From Shinisaurus crocodilurus (taxonomy: Eukaryota; Chordata; Lepidosauria; Squamata; Shinisauridae): DNA of 64,000 bases. Below are positions 54,047 through 64,000 of the stretch, piece after piece. A program made the position numbers and the translations under genes. The stretch lies in contig CM037877.1 in assembly GCA_021292165.1 (NCBI GenBank), positions 213,590,716-213,654,715 of the forward strand. The letters run 5' to 3'. How positions within the stretch are numbered: the first letter of the stretch is position 1; each line of letters begins with the position of its first letter. The notes below the pieces were generated by a model, which ran no database searches, was not told where the DNA came from, and was given only the letters and a program-made list of their open reading frames with translations.

Positions 54047-54671
54047 AACATTTAGAAAATCTACTCTCTTATTCATCTGCTATTCGGGACCAAAGGAGGA
54101 TCACCCAGTGTCAACTCAGCAGTTTGCCAAATGGGTAGTTTGAGCCATACTTTCCGCTTATCAACTCACACAACTGTGGCTGTGCAACTTGGTGACCTGG
54201 GCTCAACCTTCTACCTTCATCAAGCATTACCACCTGGATATCGGAGCTTGTGCTGATGCAGCTTTTGGCAGAGTAGTCCTTTCTTCTATTCTAGTGTGAA
54301 ATCTCCCTCCTCTGCTAAGTCTTTTGCTTTTCAGTCACCCATATGTGTGAGTCACATAGATCACAAAGGAGGACAGGTTGCTTACCTGTAACAGTTATTC
54401 TTCAAATGGCTACATGTGAACTCACACAACCCACCCTCCTCCTCACTTCGATGCCTCACTTTTTTATTCCTCCACTGCAGCGGACCTGGAACTGAGAGGA
54501 AAGCAAGAGCCATGCCTGGAGTGTGTGCAGAGGAGGTGGGTGGGGCTCCCACCTAAAACAGTTTAGCTCTAGAATGTTCCAAACTACTGTTCTGTGCAGG
54601 TGCCTAACCCATATGTGAGTTCACAGGTGACCACTCAAAGAACCAGTTACAGGTAAACAACCTGTCCTTAA

Positions 54672-55780
54672 ACCAAATCAAGTCAAACTCAATATTTTCT
54701 GTTTCATGCTTTTATTTGGTATAAACTGTCAGCTCCAACTGACAGTTCCCTGGGGCTGCATACTCTGGCCTCATGCACCGGCCAGAGAACAAAGGGCCAC
54801 TGGGAGGCTACACCCCTGCCTCTCAAGATAAACATCATGGCAAAGGGGAGACCTACCTAGTCCCCATACATTGACCAAAGAAGGAATAACTGCAGGGAGC
54901 TTGTTTTGCATTAAATATATAATTTTGTACTACCTATAGTAGCTTTTTTTGTTGCTGTTACTTTAAGCACACAATAGTTGTGACTGGGAGCATTTTTATT
55001 TATTTTTTACCAACAAGAACACAACACTAATCCATATGTGCTGTGCTTTGGAAAAACTATCTTTAAAGAAAAACATGCCTGACCTTGCCTAGCCTTTTAG
55101 CTCTAAAACACTAGCCTGCCCAAATTCATCATTAGAATCCAGCTTCCAGCACAACTGAATCATGTTCATGGAAGACTTGGGCGGGGGGGGGGGGGAACTC
55201 CACAAGGATAAGCCCTCTCCCCCATCACAGCATGTGGCACTTGTAATATCATGCAACAGGTATTCCAATAGTAAGTACATTCATCAAGCAGTTTTCCAGA
55301 TTATCAAAGAACTTGCAGAAGGAAAAAAAGATTATTCACGGATAACATTTTGTCACCTACAGGCTCTTCTTTCTCATCACATCCAGTCTCCCTTGAAGAT
55401 GGCTGTACAACAAAAATAGGGTGTTTTAATTAAAAACATCAGAAGACAATGGATGGCAGCAGTCTTCAGTTAGTTGACTGGCCACTGCATCAAAGATGCA
55501 GGTCTCCTTCTGCATGTGGCGCCTGCAGCACTGCGATGGGGTCATGGCTGTTCCTTCAAGAAAGCGCACGTCATTCTCCATAGTCGTTTAATGGCTGTTG
55601 TGTGGTATAATAATACAGTCACGTCTACCTACTTCATGAACTCTCTCCCCAGTCCATATCCCAGTCCCTTCTATTGTCCGCCAAGGAACCACAGCCATGA
55701 GCCAAGTCACCCGACTCTACTCATCGCCGCCTCTCAGCCCTCATATTTATAGATAGCACGTCAAGGCATGCTTGACTTGG
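54672..55780. other. Intergenic, nothing recognised
   Basis: Mixed DNA before the gene B promoter. Frames at 55089-55752 have no domain, and a G-run lies at 55182-55194. Confidence 0.4.
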
Positions 55781-56540
55781 CATCTACACCGTCGCCGCAG
55801 TAATAGTTGCGCTGGCAGCCGCAGAAGCACGAGCTCAAGCGCTTTAAAGGCGCGTACAGCCGCCGTACCTCGCGCTTCTTCCCAACGCCTTTTCGCACCC
55901 GCATGCGCAGTTGCGAGACTCAACGCTCCCTTTGCCGTCGCATCTCCCTAGCCCGGAGTCATGCAACGATCGCCGTGGGGGGCTCGACGGATCTTGGAGA
56001 TACTGAGGCTGGCGGTGCTGCTGCTGCCTCAGGGGTCGCTGGGTGGGTACGAGACGGCCCCTTCCCTTCGTCAGGCGGAGTCTGTAGCGGCCGCCCAGTG
56101 CCTTGCGTCCGTTCGCTTTGCCGCCCTCTCTTTGGCGCCGCGTCCTCCGGTATTTCACGTGGGAAGGCGTCTGCCCCGGCGGCGGTGGGGTTTGTTTCCA
56201 GGCGTCTGAGACAAATGTGAATGTTTGCCCTCAGAAGCCGCGCGAGAGGCCCTCAAGCTCCACCCGCCTTGGCCCCACTGGCTTGGGGAGGGATCCGCGG
56301 GAGGGGGCGGCTGGGTGGGCCGGAGTGCGGGTGGTGTGAGAGGCCGCCCCCAGGGCCTCATACAGCGGGGCACGGCGGGGTGTTTGGGGCGTTGCTTCCC
56401 GCGTGGAGCTCTCGGTGGGCCTTTAGTACGGAAAGAGATGGAAGGGGGATTGCTCCTTCCGGCTGCCGTTCTCTGCATGTGGCAGCACGTGCATGGGGAA
56501 AGCCTTCAGCTTCCCGGGGAATAGGTGTGATATCTGTCGC
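55780..56540. promoter_or_regulatory. CpG-rich promoter region of gene B
   Basis: Dense CpG around exon 1, as in gene A. 'CGCATGCGCAGTTGCGAGAC' about 60 bases before the ATG matches gene A. Downstream 'GTTTCCAGGCGTCTGAG' (56190) matches gene A near 12808 ('GTTTCTAGGCGCCCGAG'), so the duplication includes the start of intron 1. No TATA box seen. Confidence 0.65.
55961..56042 (+). CDS. Gene B exon 1: signal peptide
   Basis: ATG in the CpG island with context GGAGTCATGC, as in gene A. 27 codons: MQRSPWGARRILEI and then hydrophobic 'LRLAVLLLPQGSLG', a signal peptide. The exon ends in phase 1 at TGG|GTGGGT, the same border as gene A. Most differences from gene A are in the basic N-terminal part; the last eight residues are identical. 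Joined to 60360 the frame reads G/D-D-C into CCP1. The conserved ATG and the shared promoter motif support this start. Confidence 0.78.
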
Positions 56541-57112
56541 AGCAAAAACAGTCCTGGGGTACCTTAAAAACTCTCCAGATTGACATTTGTAGACTAGAGT
56601 CGACTTCGTCAGATGCAGTGTTTGGTTTCTTTTGACACTCAACTGAAAACAGGAACTATTATTCTTGCTTCTTCTGTGTCGTTCGTAGCTATTTATTTCC
56701 ATATTTTGGTTCCAGTTTGTCATTGAAGCGTTACCACAGCATAAGAATAAAATAGCTGCATTGGAGACTAGTATTGGGAAAGTGGCATTATACATATTTT
56801 AAATCAATAAAGCACCATATCTTAATCATAGATTTAAACTGGTATCAAACCTGTTTGAATCTTATTGTATTGTATTTTTATACATTTTATCTTATTTGTC
56901 AGCCATCCTGGGAAGACAGTGTTAAGTTGTGAGATATAAATGGTGTCTAAATAAATAAAACTAAATACTTTGGAGAATTAGTTATGTGAAGGAGATATGG
57001 ATCTCTATCAAAAAGCAGCCATTGCAAAGCTTTGTGGCATGGGGTTAATTCAGCTTATTTGGAAATGGAGATGTAAATGTTGTCTAATGGGGGGGATTGA
57101 TTGATTTTGTAC
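56541..57112. other. Gene B intron 1 with an L2-like tail
   Basis: Mostly unrecognised. 56880-56970 ('TCAGCCATCCTGGGAAGAC', AAATAAATAAAA) looks like an L2-type 3' end. Confidence 0.4.
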
Positions 57113-57248
57113 AGGGTGGTATCCAATGTTAGTGCTATGTAAAGTAGACCCACTGAAATGAATGAGACTCAAATTAGTCATAACTAATTTAAGTCCCGTT
57201 CATTTCAGTGGGTCTACTCTACATAGGTCTAACATTGGATATTACCCA
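57113..57248. mobile_element. Palindromic MITE (family M4)
   Basis: 'GGTGGTATCCAATGTTAG' pairs with 'CTAACATTGGATATTACCC' and 'AGTAGACCCACTGAAATGAA' with 'TTCATTTCAGTGGGTCTACT'. Nearly the whole 136 bases form one hairpin. Confidence 0.8.
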
Positions 57249-57439
57249 GAGTCAAATACATTAAACACAGAGTTAGACGCATTCTGCTTTGGTCTTGGGC
57301 CTCCTTCACAGATGATGATGTTCCTACACTAATATTTTACTGTAGGGAAAAGTTTGCACACCACCATATGTGAAAAATCCATATACTATTTTGCCATGTG
57401 TTTATGTGGTGGAAAGCTGTAGTTAGATATGGCTTCATT

Positions 57440-58690
57440 TATTCAAAATATTTGGCTTTCTCTGACTATTTCTACCTTATATTCAGACTGTTGCCAAATC
57501 ATGCCCCTCTCCCTTTACAATGTTGCAAAAATATATTGCGTCCTCTCTGTCATGTCAGCAAAAACCCTGGTTCATGCTCTAGTCATCTCTTATCTTGGAG
57601 TGCTTCCATATGGAGGAGCCCTACTGCCAACAGTCAGAAGTCATTGTAGCGATGACTTACTGGATTTTCTCCAGTAAGAAAAAAAGAAGGAGAAACTGTG
57701 GGAAAGCACGGGCGGGGGGGGGGGGATTACAATATTACTAGTTACTAGAAGGCAGATTTCAGCTGAATCCCAGGAAAAACTACCTACCGGTCAGAGCAGA
57801 CAGACAATGGAATTAACTACTTAGGGAGGTGGTGGGCTCTCAGTCATTGGCGATATTCAAGCAGACTAGAGAGCCATCTGTCAGGGATGCTTTAAAGTTA
57901 AACTGGATTCCTGCACTGAGCAGAGGGTTGGACTCAATGGCCAGAATGGCCCCTTCCAACTCTATGATACTATGATAAGTAGATGAGAATGATATCAGGA
58001 CCACCTCTGAAGTTCCATTAATGAGGCTGGATGATTGCATATTAAAAGCCGTCTGGAAGCACCCTTGGTTTCATAGATTTCCTCACCTTGATCCTCTTAC
58101 CTGTGCAGTCCTCTCCTACAAAAATCATTAGCCTCTCTTATCTCTCTGACCATGTGATGCCCCTCCTTAAATACCTACACTGGCTTCTTGTCTGCTATAA
58201 AATTCTGCATGTGCTTGACTTTGAAGGTAAAATCCTATGGCCTTGTTGCCTTTTCTCTTAATCTTATATCCAGATACATTACTACATGTAACCTTCACTT
58301 GTTAATCTCCACTACCCTTAGCTGTACAAACATCTCCTGCTCCCTCAAAGCACTCCACCCTTTATCCCTTGGTGCCCCTTATGCCTGGAACTGTGTCCCA
58401 GAATCCCTTTGTGCTACCACCTCTTGCTTTAAATCCCTCCTTCAAAAGCCATCTTTTCAAAATCTGCATTTGGCACAACCCGCTAGTCCACATAGCCTAG
58501 CGTACTAAGCCTAAATCATTTTAACAAATAATCACATATTCTTTCCTTTTTAAACACAGCCTCCATTTTTTCCTTCCTTTTCTGTCGCTAAGCTATCTAG
58601 ATTGTAACTCCATGGGTGCAGAGACTTTACATCTCCTAATTTGTGAAGCACCATATATGTGGATGGCATTTAATGCCAACCAAAATTCTT
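57440..58690 (+). mobile_element. Old L2-like LINE, decayed, with nested CR1
   Basis: 'SAKTLVHALVISYLGVLPYG' (57550-57620) and, after the CR1 insert, 'KYLHWLLVCYKI' (58170-58210) and a frame at about 58330-58500 match the order of the L2 C-terminus. The 3' end has 'GATTGTAACTCCATGGGTGC' typical of LINE UTRs. Confidence 0.55.
57725..57977 (+). mobile_element. CR1 LINE 3' fragment nested in the L2-like copy
   Basis: 'AGGCAGATTTCAGCTGAATC', 'GTCAGGGATGCTTTAAAG', 'GGTTGGACTCAATGG', ending 'TATGATACTATGATA'. A G-run marks its left side. Confidence 0.75.
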
Positions 58691-59600
58691 GCAGTGGCTT
58701 GCAATATAAAATGCAATAAAGCAGACAATCAGAAAGTTAAATCAGTTATTGGGTCAAGTTTCATTACCCAGGCTGCTGCTGTCCCTTGCACCTTCTGACG
58801 TTCCAGCTGTTACTCTGCTACTGAATCTTCCGACCATGGCAGGTCTCAGAGAAAATAAATTACCCTATTCTTTGGTTTTCAAAGCAGCCAGATGTTAATG
58901 TTCCTCACTGGGCGGCTGCTGCTATATTGCTCGTACCTTCTGACTCCTGGTGGCAGATGCAAGAACCACAGTGGGCGGGGATGGGGGGAGAGTTTATAAG
59001 CCTCTATTCTAGTTGTCAGATATTCTAACTACCACTTTGTTGTTACCTGCCCTGAGCTGATTAGCAGACTATAAAAATAAATAAATATTATCCGGTCACA
59101 ATGTTTAGAGATTATCGAAAATGAATTGTCTGGAATACCATTAATATGAAAATGGAAAAATATAGGATTGGCAGAGACTTGTGCTATAGCTTTAAACTAG
59201 CTCCTTTCCCTGCTCCTGTCCACTTCCACCTCTGCTTGATGTGACACCAGACAGAGGAGGGGACTAGACAAAAGGAAAAGGCACAAGGCTGTGGCTGCTG
59301 CTTTGTCCCCAGCTCCTCTATCAGAGCAATCCTACCATTGAGTAAGTGGGTGTGTGGAGAGATCTGAACTGCCTTATCATTGGGAGAGAGGAGCTGTGTT
59401 TTTATTTTAATTTTACGTTTAACTCTTATGATTTCCTTCCAATTGGTTGCATTGGGAAGCGACTTATGTTCACTAGCTCCAAGGTGGTGTACATTTCCCC
59501 CAATTCCGGTGTCATATCAGGGGAATGGGTAGGCCATGGATATTGTGGATCCAAGCCTCCAGCTCAGTTTGACCCAAACATGTCCATGGAATGTCCCTTT
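58691..59600. other. Gene B intron 1, nothing firm
   Basis: 59040-59090 has an L2-type tail ('CCTGCCCTGAGCTGATTAGC', AAATAAATAAAT). The rest is unrecognised. Confidence 0.4.
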
Positions 59601-59609
59601 TTTGCATCT

Positions 59610-59812
59610 ATAGATGTTGGAGCTCCAATGTCAGAGAGGCAAAGGCTACAGAAGTTTCCACAATGTCTGGGAACAGTTTGTAAGGTCGGCTGTCCCTCCG
59701 GGTTGGACTTGGACCTCTCTCTCTCTCTGCTCTGCTCTGCTCTCGTAAGGGGAATTCTGAAATATCCTATGGCCCCTAGGACACCCTTCCAGGGACCATA
59801 GGATTGCAGCCT
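59610..59812. repeat. Family R fragment, inverted
   Basis: Ends with 'GAAATATCCTATGGCCCC', 'AGGGACCATAGGATTGCAGC'. The CT-rich run before it is a local simple repeat. Confidence 0.5.
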
Positions 59813-59899
59813 GTGTGTTTTAAAGCTACAGTACGAAGCTTCACATTGCAACACTAGAATGCTAGGAAATGTAATCTACCATTGTAATATGAGCTTCTA

Positions 59900-60359
59900 A
59901 GAATCCGCAGTGTATTTCATCAAGTGCAACTATAGCTGAGGATAAGCCAAATTAACAAAGTGAGAAAATAATGGAAATTCAAAATGTATCTTTGTTGCTG
60001 AGAAGTTATATGCTTTTAATTTCCTAAATTCTCTGAAGACATCAGAACTTTTTCTGCATGAGCTATTTTGAAATGAACAGGATCTGTGCAAGAGAACATG
60101 TGCTAATTTTACTGGAGTTTGCACAGGAAAAGATCCATGGAGATTAAGCCTTAAATAAAGACCTTGATAATACACAATGTTAAATTTACTTCTCATACAG
60201 TGCTTCCATACGTATATGTTAGTGTTTCATCATTATAGTTTGTTATAATAAGTTGCCAAGACCCAGATTTTTGTGATAACAACCACCAGTGAAATAAATA
60301 ATATTTTTCCTCCCATAGATTTGTATAACTAACTGTTGGCTTTTTAAAAGTTTTCTCAG
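59900..60359. other. Gene B intron 1, segment homologous to gene A
   Basis: 'CATCAAGTGCAACTATAGC', 'GCCAAATTAACAAAGTGAG', 'TTTGCACAGGAAAAGATCC' and 'AGCCTTAAATAAAGA' follow the order of 14977-15720 in gene A. Confidence 0.6.
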
Positions 60360-60557
60360 ATGACTGTGCTACTGCTGACTTGCCAGTGTTTCCCTCTTCT
60401 GAACCAGACCTTGATGACCCCCCCCCCCGATGTTATAACAAACCATCATGGTATTATTTAAAGATGCAAAAACCGGGTTTTAAAAGAGTCCGTGGAAGGT
60501 GGGGCACCACTAGATGTACTAATGGTTCCTGGTCACCAGTACAAGATGTTTGTGGCA
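60360..60557 (+). CDS. Gene B exon 2: CCP domain 1, cysteine 2 missing
   Basis: 198 bases, phase 1-1, acceptor GTTTTCTCAG|, donor |GTATGT, the same borders as gene A exon 2. The start 'DDCATADLPVFPSSEPDL' matches gene A. Cysteine 1 (60365), 3 (60515), the tryptophan (60530) and 4 (60551) are in place. Where gene A has 'YRCKPGF', this exon reads 'KMQKPGF': the TGC is still in the DNA (60465) but out of frame. Relative to gene A there are four extra bases before it, including an 11-base C run (60418-60428), and two extra A after it, so the frame recovers. A new cysteine (60430) arises in the shifted part. The frame is open, but normal CCP folding is doubtful. Confidence 0.72.
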
Positions 60558-60559
60558 GT

Positions 60560-61869
60560 ATGTGTTACTCTAAAAAATTAGTTACTTCTGTTATTTCTAA
60601 AAGAGTATTCTAAGACTTTGAACATAAAAAATATTGACAGTCTCATTATTCTGTGGTTATGATTGTACTCATACTCACTTGAAAATAAGCTCTACTGAAA
60701 TTGGAGTAACATCTAGATAAATGGCCACAGAGCTTGGTAAATCTGTGGTTCTTGTTAATGAATATGAATTCTGGTTATAGATTTCAGTTGTTGCAGTGTG
60801 CAGATGAAGTTAATGAACATAAAAGAACCACAGGCCCTGATGGTGCCTTAGTTTCTTTGACGTTTCAGCTGATGAAAAGAAGTAGCTACTGAATACTATT
60901 TGAGAAACTATAACTTGATCTATTACATGTTTATTTGGAAATAAGTGCCACTGAGTTTAGTGAGATTATTGAAGTTGTGCATATATTACAGCCCAAGTTT
61001 CTCATTTTCAACACTACTTAATGCCTTAGAAAACTAGAACTAAGGGATTCCTTTGCTTTGGGTTTTATTTTAGGATTCTTTACTTTGTGTGTGTATATGG
61101 GCTACTTGCTCCTTCACTGGGCAATCCCACCTATGGGGTTTCTTACTTGTGCCCTGCCCATTTTAACCTTTCTCTGTGCTAAGAGAGGCACAGAGAAATG
61201 GACTTGAATGGTGTTGGGAGGAGAAGTTGCTCCCCCCAGCATCAGCTGAGTCTTTGGCTTCACATAGTGCCCCCTTGAAAACACTGCTCAAAACCAGGGA
61301 CACAACCAGTGCCGGAAGGAGCGACTGCTGCTCCCAGTGCAAGCCAAGCCCTTCTCTTGGTGGGGGGGATGACGTCAGTGACTGGCCATGCCCACTGGCA
61401 TCATCCAGCCCACAGAGGGTCTGATAGGGGGTAGTCTCTCGCCCCCCCTTACAGCTCTGCATCCCTGCTCTAAAACAAATATACATATTTGCCTTTTAGG
61501 TGCAACATCTCAAGCCACTATCATGACTTGTGGCTGTACTTCCGGGTGCCAGTCGCGTCCTTGATTGCATGTGGCTTCCTTGTGGAGGTGCTGTAAAGAG
61601 CAGCTGCTCTTCCCATTGCCAGCCAAGACCTCCACCTCCCACATCACCATTGTTATCTCTAATCTGGAGGACCCCAAGGAGGTTCCACAGGGTGGATTAT
61701 ATGGGTGGTGGTGGTTTTCATCCATGTTCTAGAGCCAATCCCCTTTTGGAATTACATTATAATCATTCTACTTATAATTGCTCAAAGGGCAAACTTGCTT
61801 CTTTGTCCCAGTAACCTTTTGTGTAACCTAAAATCAGTTTGTACTTAGCTCAGTCTAATCTAGTTATGG
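60560..61869. other. Gene B intron, nothing firm
   Basis: AT-rich, then a GC-rich part (61130-61470) that may be another DNA-transposon remnant. The frames there are not supported. Confidence 0.35.
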
Positions 61870-61965
61870 CTGCAGTCAAACCTATACACACTTTCCTGAG
61901 AGTAAGGCTCATAGAACTCAATGGGACTTCTGCATACAAGTGCTTATAATTGCACCGTTAGTCTC
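61870..61965. mobile_element. MITE (family M2)
   Basis: 'GCTGCAGTCAAACCTATACAC', 'GAACTCAATGGGACTTC', 'ATAATTGCACCG'. Confidence 0.55.
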
Positions 61966-62094
61966 CATAATACCTCCTGTGCTCTGTTCTTAAGAATGTT
62001 ACAAAACTGCTGGCTTTGGGCCTTTTCTGTCATGCCCTGCAACATCTTTGTCTCCCTGGCCCCCTTGTCATTATTGGATATCTAATCTTTTTTA

Positions 62095-62870
62095 CCTATT
62101 TAATATTTTTATTTGCAATTATAACAAAACAAAAAAGGGTGGGGGGAAACAGCAAACAACAACAAAAAGAGCATAAAGCATCCATACACAATAACTATTC
62201 ACAACACCATATTTTTTTTTAAAAGAGCAAAAAAGATTCAGCACTTCTCTTTCACATATATACATTAATATAAGCAGTCTATATATCTAAGCATCCAGAA
62301 AATTAACGACTGTAGGATATACATTCAAATGTAGCAAGAGCAGTAAGATCTTCAGACCATTGAACGATAGGTGGTGGGTGTTTATCCTTCAGGGCACGAA
62401 GTATGAGTCTCTGCAACTGTAAGGACTCTCAAAGTCCACTTTTGCTTTCCATCTCTTAATCCCTATATCACTGGAATATAGTTTGAAAGAGCATGAACAT
62501 CCACAATTATCACAGATTTTTCAAGAACAAAACTTACACAAGCAATTACTTCCAACCAGAAAGAAGCCATAACAGGGTATGCCCACATTGTATTCCTCAG
62601 CAACATATTGTCTGCATTAGATCGCCAACATCTAGCAGAGGTAGCCAGCTTTTTAACAAGACTCTGTGGTGTCCAGTATATACAAAACATTAATTTTTGT
62701 TGAATCGGCCTCAATTTTAAATCTGCAGAAATAATACATATGGAAGCTAGGGCAACTTTCCATTGATTGGGCTGTATAGAGCATTCTTAATCCCTGTTCC
62801 ATTCCTCTCAACATACTAAGCATCCACTTTTATTACATTCCAAAAGACATTTATAAACAGCAATTGTAGC
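62095..62870 (-). mobile_element. L1-group (Tx1-like) LINE 3' fragment
   Basis: Minus frame 62714-62463 reads 'YWTPQSLVKKLATSARCWRS' and 'AYPVMASFWLEVIACVSFVL', the Cys/Trp end of an L1-type ORF2. Beyond a frameshift 'LILRALKDKHPPPIVQW' (around 62400) continues it to a stop near 62310. The A/T-rich 3' UTR extends to about 62095. Confidence 0.7.
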
Positions 62871-63503
62871 TTTGCCTTTATATTTGACCCACAAAAGTGC
62901 ATGCCACAATAATTTGGTTAGTTTTTTAAGATGCTACAAGACTGTTGTGCGTGTGGTTGGTTTGCTGGCTTTGGCTTGGGTTTTTTTGGGGTGGGTGGGT
63001 TGTTTTTGGCTGCATCAGGCTCCTGTGGACTTTTACAACATTAGTCAAGTCACAGTGAAGATCTGTAGGTTGTTGAGTTCAACAATGGTGCCTCAATTCA
63101 TGACATAATACACAATGTCTCCCCCTTGCCAATATTAGGAATGAAATGCTACCTGACACAAGAAATAGTTCCCAATGTAGCAGGAAGAATCAGTCACACA
63201 CCTTTTATACATTTTAAGTTCATGTTTTTTAGATTAGCCTATTTAAAGAGCAGAAAAATAACATGTTTAATACTTCTGGTTCATTGAGATGCATAGCTTG
63301 CTATTTAGCATGCTATTTTTTTAAAATAATGATTTATTGTAAAAATGAACATGATTTTTATTTATTAAAAATAAAACTCCTTGTGATGTGGATGGTAGAT
63401 GGGGCATAGCCAAAATGTAGCCTCTTAACAATAGTGACTGCTTATGCTCATGTTTGCATCATTCTGGCCCTCTCATGGTGTTCATATTTGTTTTTGTTTG
63501 TAG
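62871..63503. other. Gene B intron, nothing recognised
   Basis: Contains GGTTT-type runs near 62955-63010 and AT-rich DNA before the CCP acceptor. Confidence 0.4.
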
Positions 63504-63689
63504 GGAGCTGCCCTTTACCACCAATAGTAAATAATGCTGAAATAAAAGATGAGTTTAAAAGCCTCAGGGACTTTCCTGTTGGGAAGGTAATAGAATATGT
63601 TTGTCATAAAGAATCTGATAAAATTCCTACCATTACTATTACCTGTGGTAAAAACTTCAAGTGGTCAGAACCTAAAGTGTTTTGTAAAA
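63504..63689 (+). CDS. Gene B exon: CCP/sushi domain (intact)
   Basis: 186 bases, phase 1-1, acceptor TGTTTGTAG|, donor |GTAACA. Cysteines at 63509, 63602, 63644 and 63683 and the tryptophan at 63662 have normal spacing. 'SCPLPPIVNNAEIKDEF' opens the module, 'DFPVGKVIEYVC' holds cysteine 2 and 'TITCGKNFKWSEPKVFCK' closes it. The 'C..PP.+.N' start and 'F.VG..+EY.C' core are typical of RCA modules. It joins the 60360 exon in frame. It may be the second or third CCP of gene B; a split or skipped exon between them cannot be excluded. Confidence 0.85.
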
Positions 63690-64000
63690 GTAACAACTGT
63701 TTTGTTTTTGATGAACTTAATGATTTAAAGGCATTTCTGAAGTGTGTTCTGCTTGTTCTGAAAAAAATTATGAGTACGGTAATATTTTTCAAATGCAGGC
63801 ATAATATTAATGCAAATGGTAGGAGTTAAGATCATTGCTAGCAGGGCACATCTGTGTCTTACTGATCTTACTCTTCTTAGTCATTTGGAGATAAGAAGTG
63901 TAAGAACTTATTTATTTTCTTTCTTGGTTATTAAAATATGTGTTGCCTGCCTTTCCATCTAAAAGACTACCAAAGTGGCTAAACGTCCAGTAATCCCAAC
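63690..64000. other. Gene B intron up to the window edge
   Basis: No further exon seen; the gene continues beyond the window. Confidence 0.5.

Larger units (their letters stand above)
52547..54667 (+). mobile_element. DIRS-type tyrosine-recombinase retroelement, internally deleted, inverted ends
   Basis: An inverted pair bounds the copy: 52547-52610 and 54562-54624 are reverse complements over about 63 bases ('CTAGAATGTTCCAAA' and 'ACCCATA' are shared landmarks). A second inverted pair lies at 54371-54402 and 54638-54667 ('GGACAGGTTGCTTACCTGTA'). Between them, broken frames give RNase H and recombinase pieces; Gag and most of the RT are missing. DIRS elements integrate through a tyrosine recombinase and have such unusual ends in place of LTRs. 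Confidence 0.75.
55961..64000 (+). other. Gene B span (partial): second RCA-type CCP gene
   Basis: Signal exon, two CCP exons so far, continuing past the window edge. It is a tandem paralogue of gene A in the same orientation, with collinear exon 1, intron 1 pieces and CCP1. The second CCP exon (63504) has no obvious close partner in gene A, so the genes differ downstream or gene A has lost it. Whether B is membrane-bound, GPI-linked or secreted cannot be known from this part. Confidence 0.7.

Noticed and set aside
55807..56795. Long frames on both strands in the gene B CpG island
   Set aside because: High GC removes stop codons; only the signal-peptide frame is conserved with gene A.
61176..61486. 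Opposed frames of 82 and 107 codons
   Set aside because: They lie in a GC-rich segment that looks like repeat DNA, with no domain and no exon borders.
1..64000. CRISPR array, bacterial operon, phage or endogenous retrovirus
   Set aside because: There are no regularly spaced short direct repeats with spacers, no ribosome-binding-site-led gene runs, and no LTR-gag-pol-env layout. The only recombinase-bearing element is DIRS-type.

Overview
The window is vertebrate nuclear DNA, most probably from a squamate reptile (a lizard-like genome). The evidence is split exons with GT-AG borders, CpG-rich promoters, and a very diverse repeat load: L1, L2, CR1, Penelope and DIRS retroelements, tRNA- and 5S-derived SINEs, and many hAT- and pogo-type non-autonomous DNA transposons. 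I see no bacterial, organelle or viral gene set and no CRISPR array.

The host content is two tandem, same-strand genes of the regulators-of-complement-activation (RCA) type, built from CCP/sushi-domain exons. Gene A (about 12521-48465) has a signal-peptide exon, a CCP1 exon (16199-16390), an orphan half-CCP exon (20313-20375), two intact CCP exons (24415-24597 and 31234-31425), a damaged CCP exon (37454-37644), a transmembrane segment split over two exons (41722-41748 and 43321-43387) with a short basic tail, and 3' UTR exons ending at a poly(A) signal at 48438. Gene B starts at 55961 with a closely related signal-peptide exon in a CpG island, then a CCP1 exon (60360-60557) and a second CCP exon (63504-63689); it runs off the right edge. 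Exons, upstream CpG DNA and parts of intron 1 match collinearly between A and B, so the pair arose by tandem duplication with a spacing of about 43-44 kb. Such proteins usually sit on the cell surface or are secreted and bind C3b/C4b to limit complement.

Layout: 1-12150 is intergenic and repeat-rich (Penelope fragment, CR1, a 2.5 kb L1 with perfect target duplications, GC-rich ~430 bp repeats). 12200-48465 is gene A, its introns packed with L2, CR1, L1, SINE and hAT copies plus one LINE with an intact 565-codon frame. 48600-55750 is intergenic (CR1, a ~430 bp repeat, a 5S-derived SINE, a pogo-like MITE, a DIRS-type element with inverted ends). 55780-64000 is the start of gene B.

The most notable points are the exon decay in the CCP genes (paired loss of cysteines 1 and 3 plus a 1-base deletion in A; a double-indel loss of cysteine 2 in B), tandem splice donors that could switch gene A's cytoplasmic tail, and a GAGTC-rich hAT element with a perfect 8-bp target duplication. 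I saw no wholly new biological system.
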